Origin: Porphyra umbilicalis
Lineage: Eukaryota; Rhodophyta; Bangiophyceae; Bangiales; Bangiaceae
DNA: 64,000 nt
Assembly (NCBI GenBank): GCA_002049455.2
Contig: KV919056.1
Span: 1 to 64,000, forward strand
Reading direction: 5' to 3'
Shown: positions 10,521 through 20,549 of the stretch, in pieces
Position numbering within the stretch: position 1 is the first letter of the stretch
Layout: each line of letters begins with the position of its first letter
Program-made: the position numbers and the translations under genes
Notes under the pieces: generated by a model
The model's input: the letters and a program-made list of their open reading frames with translations, nothing else
Told to the model about the DNA's origin: nothing
Database searches by the model: none

Positions 10521-12691
10521 TCACTTCTTGCACAGGCAGGCGCCCCCCCCCCCCCCCCCCTCCCCCCCACCGCCCCCCCGCCCCTCCATCCCGTCGGCGT
10601 CGTCAAACAGCAGCTCCCCCACACTCGCCGCAATCTCCCGCGTGGCGGTCGGGCGGCCCATTGCGCGCGCGCGGGCGGCCATGGCGTCGAGGCGCGCCGG
10701 GCTGCCGACCCAGTCGGCGACGACGCGCCCAATCGCCGGGGCCCCCCCCCCACAAAACACGCCCGCCCCCCCGTCGACAACGTAGCCGACGTTTGGGCGC
10801 TCCTGCCCCGGCAGGTACCCCGAGAGGACCATGGGGAGCCCCCGGATGAGCGCCTCGGCAATCGTCCCCGGCCCGGCCTTGGTGACGAGCACGTCCGCGG
10901 CGCCCATCCACGCGCTCATCGTGGACCCGTCAACGAGGCCCGTCACGGTCACGGGGACGGCCCAGTCGCGGCGGGCGGCGAGGCTCGCCGCCAGCCCGGC
11001 GTTGCGCCCGCAAACGACCACCACTTGGGCGCCGTCGGGTCCGCGGGCGGCCGCCAAGGCGGTCGTGAGGGAGGTGGTGAGGGCGGCCAAGCCGCCGACG
11101 CCGTCGCCGCCGCCCACGACCAAGACGGTGGGGGTGTGGGGGCGGAGGTCGAGGGTCCGACGCAGCCGGGATTTGGACGTTTCGGAGGGGGGGCGCGGCC
11201 GGCGGCGCCTGCCGCCCCCGCCGCCGTCGCCGCCACCGCCGTCGCCGCCGCCGACGGCGCCGCCGCCGAGGTGGAGTTTGGGGAGGATGGCGGGCGCGGG
11301 CGCGCCCCCCACCGACGACGCGACGCGGACGGCCGAGAAGGAGAAGAGGGGCGGGAGCGACACGGCCGGCCGCAGCACCGACGGCACGACCGCGGTCGGG
11401 AGGAGGGACATGACCGGGCTCGCCGCCCCCAACTGGGTGGCCTCACCGCCACCACCGCCGCCCCCGCCGCCACCGGCCGCCGCCCCGTCGTCCTGTATCC
11501 GGGCCGCGTCGGTGGCGCCCCCCCCCCCGGCGCCCACCACGCCAGGCGGCGGCGGCGGCCCCACCCCCCCCCCCCCCGGCGCCTCCCAAAACGCCGCCCG
11601 CACCGGCAACCCCACGGTCCGCACCTGCGCGTCGGCGAGGCCGCACCGCCGCGCGACCGCCGCGACCGCCGGCGAGGGCACAAAGCAGCGGTCGACGCCG
11701 CGGTGGAACCACGTCGGGTGGGCCCCCCCCAGGTCCGTGACGACGGTCACAAACGGGACGGCGTCGCCGCGGCGCGTGCCGCGGAGGATGCGGATGGGGA
11801 GCTTTTGGCAGAGCGGGTGCACGGAGAGCACCAAGTCTGGGTCATACGCCGCGTACGCGTCGCGCAGGCGGCGCCGCACGAGCGCGTAGACGACCGCCTC
11901 GGTGGCGACGCGCGCGGGGGGGAAGCGCGAGTACTCCCACGCGGCGCGCCAGAGGGGCGGGTGGGCGGCGAAAAAGGCGTACTGGGCGGGGAGGGTGTGG
12001 AAGGCGGGGGGGGCGATTTCCGTAAAGATGTCGACAATCCACACGGCGAGGCGCCCGGGGTAGCGCTCGTGGAGGGCCGAAACGATGGCCTCGGCGCTCG
12101 CGCGGTGACCTGGTGCGTGGGGCGGGGGGGGGGGATACGCGGGCGATGGGGGGGGGGGAGGTGACCAGAGGCAAGAGGAGAGAACGAGGTCCGAAACACG
12201 AGGCGCGCAGACGGCAGGCGCACAAACCGCATCAATCGACAGCGCCGGGTCAGCACATCCGGCACGTACGGGCAATCACCCAGGGGCGGCGTCATGCATC
12301 TGCTGGGGCATCCCGTGCGGGCGCCACACACGCCCACCCCACCCCTCACCCTGGACGCCAAGCCAGCCACCGCACCCGCCGCCGAGCCCCCCCCCCACGT
12401 ACCGCCCCCCGTGTCAGACATGAGCACCATCACCCGCTTCTTGCCCTCCTCCACTGCGGGAACCGCCCCAGCCACACCCACCCCCGCCGCCGCGAGTTGC
12501 CGACCCGAGCCCCCACCGCCGCCGCCACCGCCGTCATTGTCGCCGCCGCCAGGCGCGCGGGGCGCCCCCCCCCACCGGCCGCCACCCCCAGCGCGGCGCG
12601 GCGGGGCGCGGCGACGGTGGCGGCCCGCACCGGCGCAGATGCAGGGCCCCGCCGCCGGTCCGCCACGCCGTCCCGCAACGACGGTGATGGC

Positions 12692-12729
<38 letters not shown>

Positions 12730-13080
12730 CACAAACGCCGCCGGCAGCGGCGGCGGGGCGGGCGCGCCCGGCCGCCGGCGGCGGGCGCCGCCGCCCGGCG
12801 CCCCCACCAGCACCGGGGGGGCATCCTCGGCAGCAGCGGGTGACGACGAGGCGACGGGGCAAGATGCAAGGGCAAGGCGCAGGGCAAGAGGCGCAGCCGC
12901 TCGTCGTGGTCCCGCGCGGCGGGGATCCACGCGCGCGCCCCCGGCGGGTGGCGAGACCGCAGCGGCGGGACGGCGGGGGGCGGCGGGCGGCGGGCGGCGG
13001 GCGGAGGCGGCGGGACGCGGGCGGGTGGCGGTGGCACGGGCGGCGCCGCGGCGCCCGCCCGCGGGCGCGGCGATCTGCAT
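10521..13080 (-). CDS. MGD: Monogalactosyldiacylglycerol (MGDG) synthase, GT28 family
   Basis: Transfers galactose from UDP-galactose to diacylglycerol at the plastid envelope, making the main thylakoid lipid. Exon 2 is 12109-10521 and exon 1 ends at 12403. The intron (12402-12110, GTACGT...CAG) splits a Gly codon, and splicing gives VMVLMSDTGGGHRASAEAI, the family's N-terminal signature. Further family blocks are VTDLGGAHPTWFHRG, VVVVCGRNAGLAASL, and KAGPGTIAEALIRGLPMVLSG followed by GQERPNVGYVV (UDP-sugar site). About 140 Gly/Ala/Ser-rich residues (roughly 11580-11150) are inserted between the two Rossmann lobes, where plant enzymes have a short linker. The start is uncertain: ATG at 13080 opens a plausible transit peptide (MQIAAPAGGRRGAARATATR), but it reaches the exon-1 domain frame only by a frame change in GC repeats near 12540-12730. 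Function confident; 5' end tentative. Confidence 0.88.
12110..12402 (-). other. Intron of MGDG synthase
   Basis: Donor G|GTACGT and acceptor CACCAG|G. Removal restores the TGGGHRAS signature without a gap, so the boundaries are well supported. Confidence 0.9.
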
Positions 13081-13719
13081 TGGCGAGATGGAATGCGCGG
13101 GCGCACTGGACGCGGCCACCCCCCGCACTTGCGCAAGTGCAATTGCGGCCGCGACTTGCGGCGCAGGCCCCCGACCGACGCGTAGTTGCATTGGCGGGCG
13201 GTGCGTCCGCGTGCACGCGCCACAGCCGCCCCCTCCCCGCGGGGGCGGCACGCCCACCGGTCACGGTCACACCCACCAGCGGCGACACGCGGCCGAGACC
13301 GGTGGCCCGCGGCAGGTGGAGGCACGCGCGACGGCGCCCCGACGCTTGGCCGCGCCCCGCCCCGCCCGCGCTACCGCCGCCGCCCGCTGCCGCGCGTCCC
13401 GGTCACGGGGAGCGCCCGGCGCCCGACGGGGCGGCGCGTCGTCTGCTCCGCCCGCGCCCCCGCCGTCGCCGCCGTCACCCGCGGCTGCGCGCGCGCGGCG
13501 CGCTCCGCGTGCGTCGTCGGTGGGTGCGGCGGCGGCACTGGGCGGCGCGCCTCCCCCCCCCCGCCGCTGCGGTCGGTCGGCGGGCCGGCGGCACGCCCGC
13601 GACGCGCCCGCGCCGGCCATGGGCGGCGCGTCGCGGTAGCGCCCCTTCCCACCCGTCGTCGGCTCTTGTCCCCCCCCCCCCCCACTCGTGTTTTTCTTGT
13701 CGGCACGCGCGCGCCCCTC

Positions 13720-13721
13720 TT

Positions 13722-13753
<32 letters not shown>

Positions 13754-13764
13754 TTTTTTCTCAG
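13720..13764 (+). other. Long T tract ending in CTCAG, acceptor-like
   Basis: T14-C-T25 followed by CTCAG. In DNA this GC-rich, such a tract is exceptional and looks like a polypyrimidine tract plus 3' splice site on the + strand, which would imply a 5'-UTR intron. A retroposed poly-A tail (minus-strand A) is the alternative. Confidence 0.45.
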
Positions 13765-13862
13765 TGGGAGCAAACGCTCGGGCGCCACCGCGCGCGAGGC
13801 GGGGCGGGGCGCGTGCCGCGTCGGCCGCCGGCCGCGGCTCGCGCGCGCCCCCCCCGCCGACG

Positions 13863-13925
13863 ATGCTTGGCTGCTTTCGGGGGTCGGCGGGGCCGCCGCC
13901 ACCGCCTCGCCGGCGCAGGCCGGCT

Positions 13926-13977
<52 letters not shown>

Positions 13978-14269
13978 GTGGTGGCGGCGGCGCGCGCGGC
14001 AGCGCGGGCGGCGGCGGCGCGGGTGGCGGCGGCGCGGGTGGGGGCGGCGGCGCGCGGGGCAGCGCGGGCGGTGGTGGCGGCGGCGGCGCGCACGGGCGCA
14101 ACAGCGGCGGCAGCGGCGGCAGCGGCGGCAGCGGCGGCAGCGGCGGCAGCACGAGCAGCGGCGTGTCGGCGCGCATGCGGCGGCACTGGCGCGCGCCGCC
14201 GGGGGGGGGGGGGGGGGGCGCACGCCCCCCGGCGGCGCGGCGGCCACCGAGTGCCGCGGGGAGTGCGCC
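13863..14269 (+). CDS. Possible Gly-rich first exon, function unknown
   Basis: ATG at 13863 lies about 100 bases after the poly-T/CAG acceptor-like tract. It reads MLGCFRGSAGPPPPPRRRR, a long poly-Gly/Ser segment, then SARMRRHWRAPP, and meets a GTACGT donor at 14270, the donor form used by nearby genes. It could be an upstream exon of the OTU gene or an independent gene; I found no phase-matched acceptor. Poly-G runs make the frame unreliable. Confidence 0.25.
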
Positions 14270-14607
14270 GTACGTTGGGGAGGGACGAGGTGAGCGCGGA
14301 GGGGCGTCGGTGGGGGGGGGGGGCGCCCTCGTGGGGGGGGGGCGCGTCGTTGGGGGGACGGGAAGCGGCGGGGCGGCGGGACGGCGGGTCCGTGCGGGTC
14401 GGGTGGCGATGGGCGTGTCGCGGGTGTGCGCGGCGGCTGACCGACCCGACGCTCCCCCTCGCCGTGTGCTCGTGTTGGTTGCTGTGTGCGCCCCGCCATT
14501 GACGCGCCGACCGCCGGTGCGGGTGGTGCACCTGACAGGCGGCCACCCCCCCACGCGCGCGGGCACGCTCCCTCCCCCGGCCACACCCCCCCCCCACCCT
14601 CCCCCCC

Positions 14608-14755
14608 ATGGACGTGCACGCGCGGCTTGCGACGCTCAACACCATGGCGGTGCGGGTGTTGCACCCCCCCCCCCCCCCCCCCCGCGTGGCGGCAGCGCGC
14701 GACTCGCGCTCGTCCGCCTCCTCCTCCGCCTCCTCCCTCGGCGGGTGGGTGCCGC

Positions 14756-14787
<32 letters not shown>

Positions 14788-17185
14788 CCCACCGACGGCG
14801 ACGATGGGGCAGAGGAGGAGGAGGAGCCCCCCGACGTGGCGACGAGTCCGCGGCTCCTCGGCCGCCTCGCGGGCATCGTCCGCGACTTTGACGCGGCGGC
14901 GGCGGCGGCGGCGGCGGGGGAGGCCGACGGGCGGCTGCCGGCCGACGTGGCGGCCGCGGCGGGCATTGGCGAAGCGCGGGCGGTGTTGGCGTCTGCCGCC
15001 GACGCGGCAGATGCCGAAGTCGGGCGCCTCGCCACGGCGGCGGCGGCGCTGGCGTCGGTCGTGGAGGGGGGGGGGGGGTGGGGCGTCGAGCAGGAGGTGG
15101 CCGACCTGAGCTTGACCGTCGGCATGTACGCGGCCGCGTGGGGGGGCGTGCTCCCGCCCCTCGTGCGCGCCGAGCTGGACGGGGTCGTCGCGACGCTCGG
15201 CGGCTTGGCGTCGCGGGTGGGGGCGCAGGGGGGGGGCGGGGGGGGGGGGGGTCGACCCCGCCCTGAATGCGCGGCAGTGTACGTTGGTGGCAGGGGGGGG
15301 GGGTTTGGACGCCGCTGCAATGGGTGGGGGGCGCGGCGACCGCGTCGCCCGCCTTGGCGGGCGTGGGCGCTGCGACGTGCGACGCGGGCGGGCGCGGACC
15401 AGCGCCGTGCAGTCTCTTTGGCGCTGCTCCCCGTGCGGCTCACTGGCGGGTGCGTGACCGGGCGGGGGCGGGTGTGGGTGTGGTATGCTCACCTTTTTTT
15501 TTGTTGCTTTGTCATGTTGTCGGCTTTGCGCTGTGGGCGTTGACCGCAGTCGGCGACCGGCAGGGGGTGACGCCACTGACGGCCGTGCCGCCTGGGGAGA
15601 GCCTTGACGTGGCCGAGGCAGGTGCGTTTAGTCGGTCGGTTCGGTGCGCGGTCGAACCGACGGCGCCGCCGAGTGGGCGTGTGCCGTCCGTCGTTTACGG
15701 TGCGAGCGCAGGGTCGGGCAGGGCGTGCGTGGGTGACCCGGCTGCGGGGATGTGCCCTCTAACGACGGTACCGCTTGCTTTCCCCGGCTCCCGAGTGCAT
15801 GCCCACCCCATCCCCCCACCCGCAGGCTCCTACGCTGAGTACCTCGGCCGCACGGCGGCGCGGAGCGGCTCGGCGACGCCGGGCCGCCAGCGCGTCAGCA
15901 CGCTGCGGGATTTGGCGGTGCTTGCGCAAGGGGACGGCGACGGGGAGGCGCCGCGCCCCCCCCCGGGGGCGCCCCCCGACGGCGCCCCCCCCGGCGCCGC
16001 GGCGGTCGGCGCCGCCGCCGCCGCGTCGACCGACCGCGGCGGCGGCGACGACTGGTGGCCTCCGCCGGCCACGTCGGGCGCCGCCTCCCCCGGCGGCGGG
16101 GCGGGCGCGACGCCGGGGAGCCCCCCGTCCTTTGCGTCGACGCTCTACGCGACGCGGCGGGTGCGGCAGGGGAGCGTCACCGACGTCGGCGCGATGCTCG
16201 TTACGGCGCCCGTGCGCGGCGACGGGCGGTGCCTCTTCCGGGCGGTCGTGCGGGGGCGCGCGCACAATGGGGGGCGGCTGGCGAGTAGGTTGGCGTGGGG
16301 CGGTGGGGCGTGTGGGGGGGGGCGCTGGTGTTTGTGCGTCGGCGGCCGGGGGCTGCTGAGCCGCGCCGGGTGTGGTGGCACGGGGCCCGTGTTGGTTGCG
16401 CGTCGGTGTCTGCATGAGCGCCCCACTGACGGTGGAATTGGTGGACGGTCGCGGCGTCGGCTCCGCGTATCTGTGACCCCCGTCTCTTTTTGCTTGTGCT
16501 GGCTTGACCGTGTTGCCCTGCTGCCGACCCGCCGCCCTGACCGACCGTTGCGGACGCAGAGTGGAGCGAGCGCATCGAGCGGGAGGAGGCCGATGCCCTC
16601 CGCCGGCGGTGCGTTGACGAGCTCGTCGTCCACCGCGAGCTGCTCTCCCAGTACTGTGTGCTCGGGTTGGGGGACGGGGACGCGGATGGGGACGCTGAAT
16701 TTCAAGCCTACTGCAAGCGCATGCGGCATCCCAAGACGTACGTTGTCGCTCGTGTTGCTGGCCGCCCTCTTGGTTTGCTCCCTGGTTTTTGGGGCGGGTG
16801 CCGTCTTGCTGCACGCCGGGTGAGCTGCGGGCGTGGGGGCTGGCTGTTTGTTCCGTGTTCCCCCCACCTACCTTGTTCCGTCAGGTCACCCAGTGTCTGA
16901 CGCCCTTTTCTTGTTCCGCCCCCTCTGCCGGTGACCTGCCCTTGTTCCCCTGTGCTGCGGCGCAGGTACGGGGGCGAGCCCGAGCTCCTCATGACCGCCC
17001 TCCTCCTCCACTGCCCCATCGCCGTGTATGTGCGGCAGCGGGGTGCGGGCGCGCCCGGGACGGGCCCCCTGCGGCAAATTCAGGTGTATGGGCGGCAGTA
17101 CGCGACCGTGCCGCTGTACGTGCTCTACTCGGACGGCATGCACTATGACGCGCTGCTGCCGACGGCGAGCAAGGCGGCGCCATAG
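14608..17185 (+). CDS. OTU-domain cysteine protease (deubiquitinase-like), four exons
   Basis: Predicted to cleave ubiquitin or ubiquitin-like chains. Exons: 14608-15278, 15826-16284, 16560-16737, 16966-17185. Exon 1 (MDVHARLATLNTMAVRVL...) is Ala-rich and helical; its frame shifts by one within G runs at about 15230-15250, after which VDPALNARQ joins exon 2 in phase (CSYAEYLGRTAARSGS). Exon 2 ends with the catalytic loop VRGDGRCLFRAVVRGRAHN, Asp at 16221 and nucleophile Cys at 16230-16232. Exon 3 reads WSERIEREEADALRRRCVDE to RMRHPKT, and exon 4 gives YGGEPELLMTALLLHCPIAV, then LYSDGMHYDALLP with catalytic His at 17141-17143. All three internal junctions preserve phase once the G-run break is allowed. 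The next gene on the same strand encodes a BTB protein. Family assignment is confident; substrate unknown. Confidence 0.85.
15279..15825 (+). other. OTU gene intron 1
   Basis: GTACGT donor, CCCGCAG acceptor. Includes a T-rich stretch near 15494. One nucleotide left at the end of exon 1 plus two from exon 2 restore a Cys codon. Confidence 0.7.
16285..16559 (+). other. OTU gene intron 2
   Basis: GTAGGT donor and GACGCAG acceptor; the join keeps the OTU domain continuous between the Cys loop and the WSERIEREE helix. Confidence 0.8.
16738..16965 (+). other. OTU gene intron 3
   Basis: GTACGT donor and GGCGCAG acceptor; the join gives HPKTYGGEPEL, matching the conserved (W/Y)GGE block of OTU proteins. 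Confidence 0.85.
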
Positions 17186-17723
17186 CACCGGGGCTGGGAG
17201 AGGGGGAGCGGTCGGGTGGCGGGTGTGCACCGTAAAGGTAGCGGCCGTATCCCGCGTGGAGGGTTGTTGGTGGTGGGCTGCGGTGGCAGCTTCTGTTTTT
17301 GTCTTGGGTTTGTCTTTTCAGGCTGGCGGTGAGCTCAACTCTCCCTCGTCCCTTTTCGGAGCATCACTCCGCACGTGACCTCTTGTTTCATGGGTGGGGA
17401 GGGAAATGTCCGGTCGCCGAGGACGGATGCACGCCGTCCACGACAGCTGTGCGCCGCGACGTCACCAGTGACACCGCCGGGTCCGGTGGAACGGCGGCGC
17501 CTTTGGGGGACCGGTCGCCACGTGTCCCCCCGCCTCGTCCACAATCCACGGTTTCGGCGCAAGGGAGCCACCCGCCTCTGCGCTTCCGCTGCTTACAACC
17601 GAGCGCCCGACCCGACGCGGGCGGGCGCTTGGTCGGCGCCGACCCAATCCCCGTTGCGGTCGCGGTCACCGCGGCCGGCTCCGAGACGTGGCCGCTTTCT
17701 CCGCTCCCCTGTGGGCCTCCCCC
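17186..17723 (+). other. Short intergenic region between OTU and BTB genes
   Basis: About 540 bases. An acceptor-like pyrimidine stretch ending TTTTCAG lies at 17310-17321, which could end a 5'-UTR intron of the BTB gene. No coding evidence. Confidence 0.4.
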
Positions 17724-18654
17724 ATGTCTGCCTTTGGTGAGGGTGCCCTCCCCCCCGCCATCCCCCTCCCCCCGCCCTCCCCGCCGCCGCCCCCCTCCCT
17801 GTCTGCCGTGGCGGCGGCGGCCGCCCCGGCGGTCCCCCCCTCCCTCCCCCCCCCCCCCCCCCCCTCCCCCCCGGCTCTGCTGAATACCGAGACACGGAAA
17901 CCCTCCTCGGCGACCTCGAGTGGCTCCTCGCCTCGGGCGTGGCCGCGGACACGGCCCTCACGGCGGGCGCGCCCGCCGCCGACGACGACGACGCCGCCGC
18001 CGCCGCCGCCCCCCCCACCGAGCCCCCTGTCACGTTTGCGGTGCACGCGCCGCTCCTCCGCGCGCGGTCGGCCTATTGGGCGACGCTGCTGTCCCCCCGG
18101 TGGTGCCCCCCCGGCACGGGGGTGGCCAAACCCAACGTCCCCCCCGCCGCCCTCTCCCGCGCGTTGCGGTGGATGTACACGGGCGACGCGGGGCCGCCGC
18201 CCGCCGCCGCGGTCGACGACGCGGGGGGGGGGGGGGGGGGAGCGACGACGACGACGACATTGACGACGCTGCCGAGGCGGCGGCGGCGCACGCGGCGGCG
18301 CTCGGCGCGGCGGCGGATGAGATGGGGCTCGACGCCCTTGCGGCGGTTGCGGACGCTGAGTGGGCGGCCGCCACGGGCGTCGGCGTGGCGGGTGGGGCGG
18401 CGGCGGACGGGGATGGCGGCGGTGGAGGCGAGGGCGGCAGCAGCAGCGGGGGGGGGGGGTCGGACGGTGACGGGGAGGCGGCCGGCGGGGAGGGTGCGCC
18501 CGCGGCGGCGGCGGCGGCGCCGGCGCCGCCGCCGCCGCGCGGCGATGGCGGTCACGGCATGGACGGGATGCTGCGGGAGCTGCAGCAGATGCTCGAAGCC
18601 GCCGAGGTGGGCGACGAGGGGCCGGCTTCGGACGGGGAGGGCGCGTCTGGCTGA
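17724..18654 (+). CDS. BTB/POZ domain protein
   Basis: BTB proteins dimerise and often act as substrate adaptors of Cullin-3 ubiquitin ligases. ATG at 17724 opens MSAFGEGALPPAIPLPPP; after a poly-C run (about 17843-17870) the frame changes to SAEYRDTETLLGDLEWLLAS and then the BTB core, VTFAVHAPLLRARSAYWATL with ALSRALRWMYTGDA (about 18031-18190), which matches the BTB pattern (buried His, ARS, Y-x-G). After a poly-G run (about 18224-18240) a third frame gives an Asp-rich segment and AAAHAAALGAAADEMGLDAL, placed like the start of a BACK-type helix, ending MLRELQQMLEAAEVGDEG with a stop at 18652. Both breaks are at homopolymers. It follows the OTU protease head-to-tail. Domain assignment fairly confident; no partner-specific repeats follow. 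Confidence 0.72.
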
Positions 18655-19324
18655 CGCGCGCGCGGGTGGCAACACGTGCCGCGCCAGCCTCGTGCCGACC
18701 GGCGGGGGGTGTCCATTGTGCCGCACGGTTGGGGGGTGCCCGCCGGGCGCTCGTGCAAAAGTGGGGCGGGCGGGCGGCGCGCGCAGGGCGCGGGGTGGCG
18801 ACGATGGGTGCGCGCGGCGCCGTCGGGCAGCGGCGGGCACAGGCCCCTCATGATATGGAGCCGGTGGTGGTCCGCCGCTCCCACGCGGCCGCGTGGCGCT
18901 GCTGCCGCCGGTTGCCCGGCGGGGTGTGCATTGGGCCACACCCCCCTGGCCTGGGGCGGTGGGGGGGACCGTCGAGACGCGGTGGCCGGGGGGGGGGAAA
19001 CAGGGAAGGGAGTGGGGGAGGCACGTGTGGTTACCGCCTGTGAGCGGTGGGGAGGGGTGTGGTTGTGCGCTGCGGCGGGGGGGGGTGGTGGTGCTGCGCT
19101 GATTATTTTTGGCCGTCCGCCGCCGACGCGACGGCGACCGCCGCCCCGCCGCGCGCGCGGCCGCGGCCGCGCGTGCCGGGGGGACCGCCGCGCAGTGATC
19201 CCGCCTCTGCCGTGGCGGCGGCGGCGCACGCCGCAGCGGCGCTTGTGCCGTTTGCAGGTGGGGGGGGGTCCGCGGCCCCTCACGTGGGGGGGGGGCCCCG
19301 CGCTGCCGTGCCGCCCGCTGCGGA

Positions 19325-19332
19325 TGACGTCA
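19325..19332. promoter_or_regulatory. CRE-like bZIP site TGACGTCA (1)
   Basis: Exact 8-bp palindrome, the classic CREB/ATF-type bZIP site, 603 bases before the secreted-protein ATG. Binding is inference. Confidence 0.4.
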
Positions 19333-19480
19333 CGCCGCGTGGCCGCCGCGTGCCCGCCGCGGGCGCGTTGCATTGCAGCCGCGGCGGCGGCGGCAGCGTC
19401 GGCGGCGGCGGCGGCGGCGGGTGGGGCGACGCTGCGTGGCGCGGGCGCCGCCGCCGTGCGGGCTGCGGGACCGACACGCG

Positions 19481-19488
19481 TGACGTCA
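19481..19488. promoter_or_regulatory. CRE-like bZIP site TGACGTCA (2)
   Basis: Second exact copy 156 bases after the first and 447 bases before the ATG at 19935. Confidence 0.4.
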
Positions 19489-19934
19489 TGCGGCGTGCCG
19501 CGGAGCGGTTGCGGGCGCAGACACACGCGCGTGGCCGCCGCTGCCGTTGCGCACGCGCGTGCGGGCGGGGGGGGGGGCTCCATGAGAGCGGCGGGGGCGC
19601 TCGGCGGGTGGTGGCGCCGGTGGTTGGGGTTGGGGGCAGCCTCGATGAACGCATCTGCACTTGTGGCCGACGGCGTGGGGGTGTGCGCCCTGTGGCGTGT
19701 GGAGGCGTTGCCGGTCGGCGACGCCCCCGTCTGTGGGTGTGACGCTGGCGCGCGCTGCCGCCACCGCCGCCGGTTGTTTTGAAGAGCCGGCGGCCGGTGG
19801 GCGCGGACGCTGCTGTGGCCGCGCTCACGACCCCACATGGTTTGCCCTGTACCGCCGTCCAGTCGCCCCCTACCCCCGTGCCTCTGCCCCCGTTCCCCCG
19901 CCACCGACCTCCTCCCCAACCTCCCCTCTCAGCC

Positions 19935-20549
19935 ATGGCGCGGGGCCCCATGGCGCTCGCCCGACCCGCTGCGGGGGTGGTGGCGCTCCTCGGCGTGGCC
20001 GCCGTGGCGTCTGCGTCGCCCCTCTTCACCTCGCCGGCCGCCCCCTTTCTCGGCGCCGCCGCCAGCGGCCATCTGGTCACGGCGACGGTGGGGCCCCCCC
20101 CCGCCGCGCCGCTCATGGACGCACCCGTGGCGCCGCCGCCAGCGGCTGCCGCCAAAGGGGAGGAGGGCGCGTGGGACACTGATGGGGCGCCGCCGCCGTC
20201 CGAGACGGCGGCGCCCACCGTCGCGGACGCTGGCGTCGGCGTCGCCGAGACGGCCGAGCCGGCCGACGAGCCGGTGTGGGACGACTATGGCGGGGGGTCC
20301 CCGTACCCGCCCCTTGGGGCGGTCGTCCCCGAGCTAAACGACGGCGGCGGGGGGGTGACGGCCGAGTTGCAGGACCCCCCGGCGGACGCGTCCCCCACTG
20401 CGCCCGCGTGTGCGGCGCTGGGCGCGGTGTGCCACCCCCTGCTCCGGTGCTGCGAGGAGGAGGAGGGCGTTGCCGCCTGTGCGGTGGTCCCAGAGGGGGC
20501 GGAGGAGCACCCAATGACGGGGCACTGCATGCGGCTGGTCACCGGTTGA
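19935..20549 (+). CDS. Small secreted protein with six-Cys C-terminal module
   Basis: I do not recognise the family. The 204-residue frame is unbroken. It starts MARGPMALARPAAGVVALLG with a typical signal peptide; cleavage is likely after VASA (residue 27). The middle (about 120 residues) is Pro/Ala-rich and acidic with DEPVWDDYGGGSPYPPLG. The last 45 residues hold six Cys in the order CAALGAVC, HPLLRCC, EEEEGVAAC, MTGHC, so C-x6-C-x5-CC-x9-C-x16-C. The adjacent Cys pair resembles inhibitor-cystine-knot spacing, but loop lengths are not diagnostic. An upstream in-frame extension from a TTG codon exists; the ATG at 19935 is preferred because it opens directly into the signal peptide. Likely an extracellular or cell-wall protein. 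Confidence 0.62.
   Translation: MARGPMALARPAAGVVALLGVAAVASASPLFTSPAAPFLGAAASGHLVTATVGPPPAAPLMDAPVAPPPAAAAKGEEGAWDTDGAPPPSETAAPTVADAGVGVAETAEPADEPVWDDYGGGSPYPPLGAVVPELNDGGGGVTAELQDPPADASPTAPACAALGAVCHPLLRCCEEEEGVAACAVVPEGAEEHPMTGHCMRLVTG

Larger units (their letters stand above)
13081..14607. other. Region between divergent MGDG synthase and OTU genes
   Basis: Likely holds both promoters. It contains a poly-T/CAG tract (13720-13764) and a Gly-rich ORF (13863-14269), listed separately. Other open frames are low complexity. Confidence 0.4.
18655..19934. other. GC-rich intergenic region with two CRE motifs
   Basis: No frame shows a recognisable domain. It probably carries the promoter of the secreted-protein gene downstream and contains two exact TGACGTCA palindromes. 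Confidence 0.45.

Noticed and set aside
9960-12164. 734-residue + strand frame
   Set aside because: Antisense shadow of MGDG synthase exon 2, kept open by GC richness.
12294-14891. 865-residue + strand frame across the MGDG/OTU gap
   Set aside because: Runs antisense through MGDG synthase exon 1 and translates the poly-T tract as poly-Phe; not a gene as a whole. Only its 13863-14269 part is kept as a possible exon.
13267-15576. 769-residue minus-strand frame
   Set aside because: Antisense to the OTU gene; Arg/Pro/His-rich, with translated poly-T as poly-Lys.
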